Assembly: GCA_028286505.1 (NCBI GenBank)
Contig: JAQBRK010000020.1
Span: 1 to 20,482, forward strand
Reading direction: 5' to 3'
From: Parcubacteria group bacterium
Lineage (GTDB): Bacteria; Patescibacteriota; Minisyncoccia; Phycocordibacterales; Phycocordibacteraceae
Length of the DNA stretch: 20,482 bases
Below, piece by piece: positions 18,977-20,482 of this stretch (the first letter of the stretch is position 1; each line of letters begins with the position of its first letter). The notes under the pieces are model-generated. The model did no database searches. It saw only the letters and a program-made list of their open reading frames with translations, and was not told the DNA's origin. Position numbers and translations under genes: made by a program.

Positions 18977-19711
18977 TTAGTTGTGGTGATCTATATGCTG
19001 CTCCTTCTCTATCGCTTCGAGAGGATTTTCGTAATACCGCAACGTCTTCTCGATTATCGCGACATGGGTTGCTTGCTTGGCTATACGTTCCAAGTCGTGA
19101 GAAACGAGAACTAACGTTAGATTCTGACGCTCATTCAATTCCTTCAGCAGTTCATAGAACTGCGTCTGTGTCTCCTGGTCAACGCCGGTCGTCGGTTCAT
19201 CGAGCATGAGTATCTCCGGTTCGGATGCAAGCGCTCGTGCGATGAATACCCGCTGTTTCTGGCCTCCTGATAGGTCGCTGATACGACGGTCACGATATTC
19301 GAGCATATGTACTTCTTGCAATGCTTCTGTTGCTTTCTGACGATCTATATCGGTTATGCGATTGAAGAATCCTCTACGGGCATAACGACCCATACGAACG
19401 ACCTCCTCTACCGTTGCAGGGAAAAGTGAGTCGAACTCGGTTGCCTTCTGGGAAACATATCCGATGCGATACCACTCCTTGAACTTCTGTATATCTTTCC
19501 CGAACCACTCGACCTTTCCTGAGGTAGGTATAAGCAAACCGAGAGCTATCTTGAGAAGCGTTGTCTTACCGCCACCGTTCGGCCCAATGAGTCCGAGATA
19601 GTCTCCTTTATGAACCGTGAGACTAACGCCATGAATAACCTCACTCCCGCTTCCATACGAGAATGAAGTGTCGAGAAGACGAAGGAGTGGTTCTTTCGTT
19701 AGGTCGTGCAT
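18977..19711 (-). CDS. znuC: Zinc/manganese ABC transporter ATPase (ZnuC/MntB-type)
   Basis: ATPase subunit that powers the importer. The 244-aa protein has Walker A GPNGGGKTT (43-51), Q-loop in GYVSQKA, ABC signature LSGGQKQR (about 146-153), Walker B ILMLDEPT (about 166-173) and the switch His in LVSHDL (about 206-211). The C-terminus ends EQHIDHHN, a short histidine-rich tail that might sense metal. Its ATG lies inside the 3' end of znuA (13-nt overlap) and its stop is 1 nt from the znuB start, a tight operon. The second glycine in the P-loop (NGGGKT) is usual for this subfamily. Confidence 0.94.
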   Translation of the reverse strand: MHDLTKEPLLRLLDTSFSYGSGSEVIHGVSLTVHKGDYLGLIGPNGGGKTTLLKIALGLLIPTSGKVEWFGKDIQKFKEWYRIGYVSQKATEFDSLFPATVEEVVRMGRYARRGFFNRITDIDRQKATEALQEVHMLEYRDRRISDLSGGQKQRVFIARALASEPEILMLDEPTTGVDQETQTQFYELLKELNERQNLTLVLVSHDLERIAKQATHVAIIEKTLRYYENPLEAIEKEQHIDHHN

Positions 19712-20482
19712 TGGAGAGCTGTTTGGAGATTCTTCAGATTATCTTCCATTACCGTCAGGAAGTTCTTGCCAGCAGCCTGGTCGGCATCGCTGATCCCTTC
19801 AAGCGGGTCAAGTACGAGAGTCTTCGCACCCACCTCGGTAGCTATCGTCTGGGAGAGCTTCGGACTAACGAGACTCTCGAAGAAAATATAGGTCACCCCG
19901 TGTGATTTGGCGAAGGTAGCAACGTCAGCAAGCTGCTTTGCAGACGGTTCTGCATCCGGCGAGAGGCCGTCGATTGCTACTTGGTTAAGGCCGTAGCGCT
20001 CTGCCAGGTACGCGAACGCGGCATGCGAAGTGATGATATTTTTGCGTACGCATGTCTTGAGGCCTGCCTGATAGTCAGCGTCTATCTTATCCAGCTTCTG
20101 ATCCAGTATCCGCTCGTTCTGTGCATAGTAATCCGCATTCGCGGGGTCAGCCGCCGCTAGGCCTTGCTCGATTGCATGGGCTTCTTGCTTTGCGAGCACG
20201 GGATCGAGCCATACGTGCGGGTCGGACATCGTTTCTCCATTTTCGGTAAGAGACCTCGTAAGCAGTCCCTGACCGGCAGTTACCACTTGAACCGTCGAGC
20301 CTTTAAGAAGATCGGTCACCTTTTGACCCCATGCCTCGACGCTTCCGTTAAGAATAAGAAGATTGCCGCCTTCTATCTTTGCAATGTCCTGAGTGGTTGG
20401 CTCAAAGTCGTGCGGCTCGGCACCCGAAGGTGTGATGTTCGTAACGTCCACCTTATCTCCTCCTAGTTGGGTAGTGAAGAAA
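19699..20482 (-). CDS. znuA: Zinc/manganese ABC transporter substrate-binding protein, 5' end outside window
   Basis: Extracytoplasmic metal-binding protein (cluster 9, TroA/ZnuA fold) that delivers the ion to ZnuB. About 260 residues are visible and the frame is open to the right edge (GGDKVDVTNITPSGAEPHDF...), so the signal sequence lies outside. The three expected His ligands are present in AEPHDFEP, DPHVWLDP and NIITSHAAFAYLAERYG. The fourth, acidic ligand fits the LVLDPLEGISD stretch. There is no His-rich loop between the first two ligands, which is more common in manganese or non-proteobacterial zinc binders. It overlaps znuC by 13 nt. An internal GTG at 20451 is not the true start. Confidence 0.94.
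   Translation of the reverse strand, partial: FFTTQLGGDKVDVTNITPSGAEPHDFEPTTQDIAKIEGGNLLILNGSVEAWGQKVTDLLKGSTVQVVTAGQGLLTRSLTENGETMSDPHVWLDPVLAKQEAHAIEQGLAAADPANADYYAQNERILDQKLDKIDADYQAGLKTCVRKNIITSHAAFAYLAERYGLNQVAIDGLSPDAEPSAKQLADVATFAKSHGVTYIFFESLVSPKLSQTIATEVGAKTLVLDPLEGISDADQAAGKNFLTVMEDNLKNLQTALQCTT

Overview
The window looks like part of a chromosome from a Patescibacteria (CPR) bacterium, most likely a Parcubacteria relative. The grounds are trimmed versions of core proteins (short YebC, PolA without a proofreading domain, MurE-like ligase without its N-terminal domain, short HolA-like delta), PilB without its zinc cysteines, very little Shine-Dalgarno sequence, and many small lineage-type membrane proteins. 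No database was searched, so this placement is inference. No prophage, IS element or CRISPR array was seen.

Layout. 1-4881, mostly minus strand: a class A penicillin-binding protein running off the left edge, a 34-codon acidic ORF, ruvC, yebC, an unknown gene, and ruvB. 5011-5214: a structured non-coding RNA ending in an intrinsic terminator. 5286-6065 (+): coiled-coil protein. 6126-7811 (-): pilB. 7912-8676 (+): exported six-cysteine protein with its own strong promoter and terminator. 8761-12526 (+): tsaE-polA, a 44-aa membrane peptide, and holA. 12519-13020 (-): a broken P-loop kinase gene. 13021-13426: about 400 bp without a gene, packed with hairpins. 13427-15729 (-): tRNA-Lys, a small repeat protein, a Mur ligase and ruvA. 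15812-16078 (+): rpsT. 16112-16478 (-): two tRNA-Arg genes separated by another hairpin-rich spacer. 16520-18168: a divergent pair, a two-TM protein and a YibE/F permease. 18178-20482 (-): a znuACB zinc/manganese ABC operon, with znuA cut by the right edge.

How the genes work together. RuvA, RuvB and RuvC form the Holliday junction resolvasome, split here over two loci. PolA and the delta subunit serve DNA replication and repair. The PBP and Mur ligase build peptidoglycan. TsaE and the tRNAs serve translation. ZnuACB and YibE/F are envelope transport functions.

Two patterns stand out. First, many genes have a -10 box (often extended, TGnTAnnnT) ending only 6-7 nt before the start codon, so their transcripts should be leaderless. 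Clear Shine-Dalgarno motifs occur only in front of three accessory-looking genes. Second, all three tRNAs share the same acceptor stem and are followed by long perfect or near-perfect palindromes that include the tRNA 3' end. The two tRNA-flanking spacers share a 13-nt core motif inside a hairpin array, which is a candidate undescribed repeat or RNA element.
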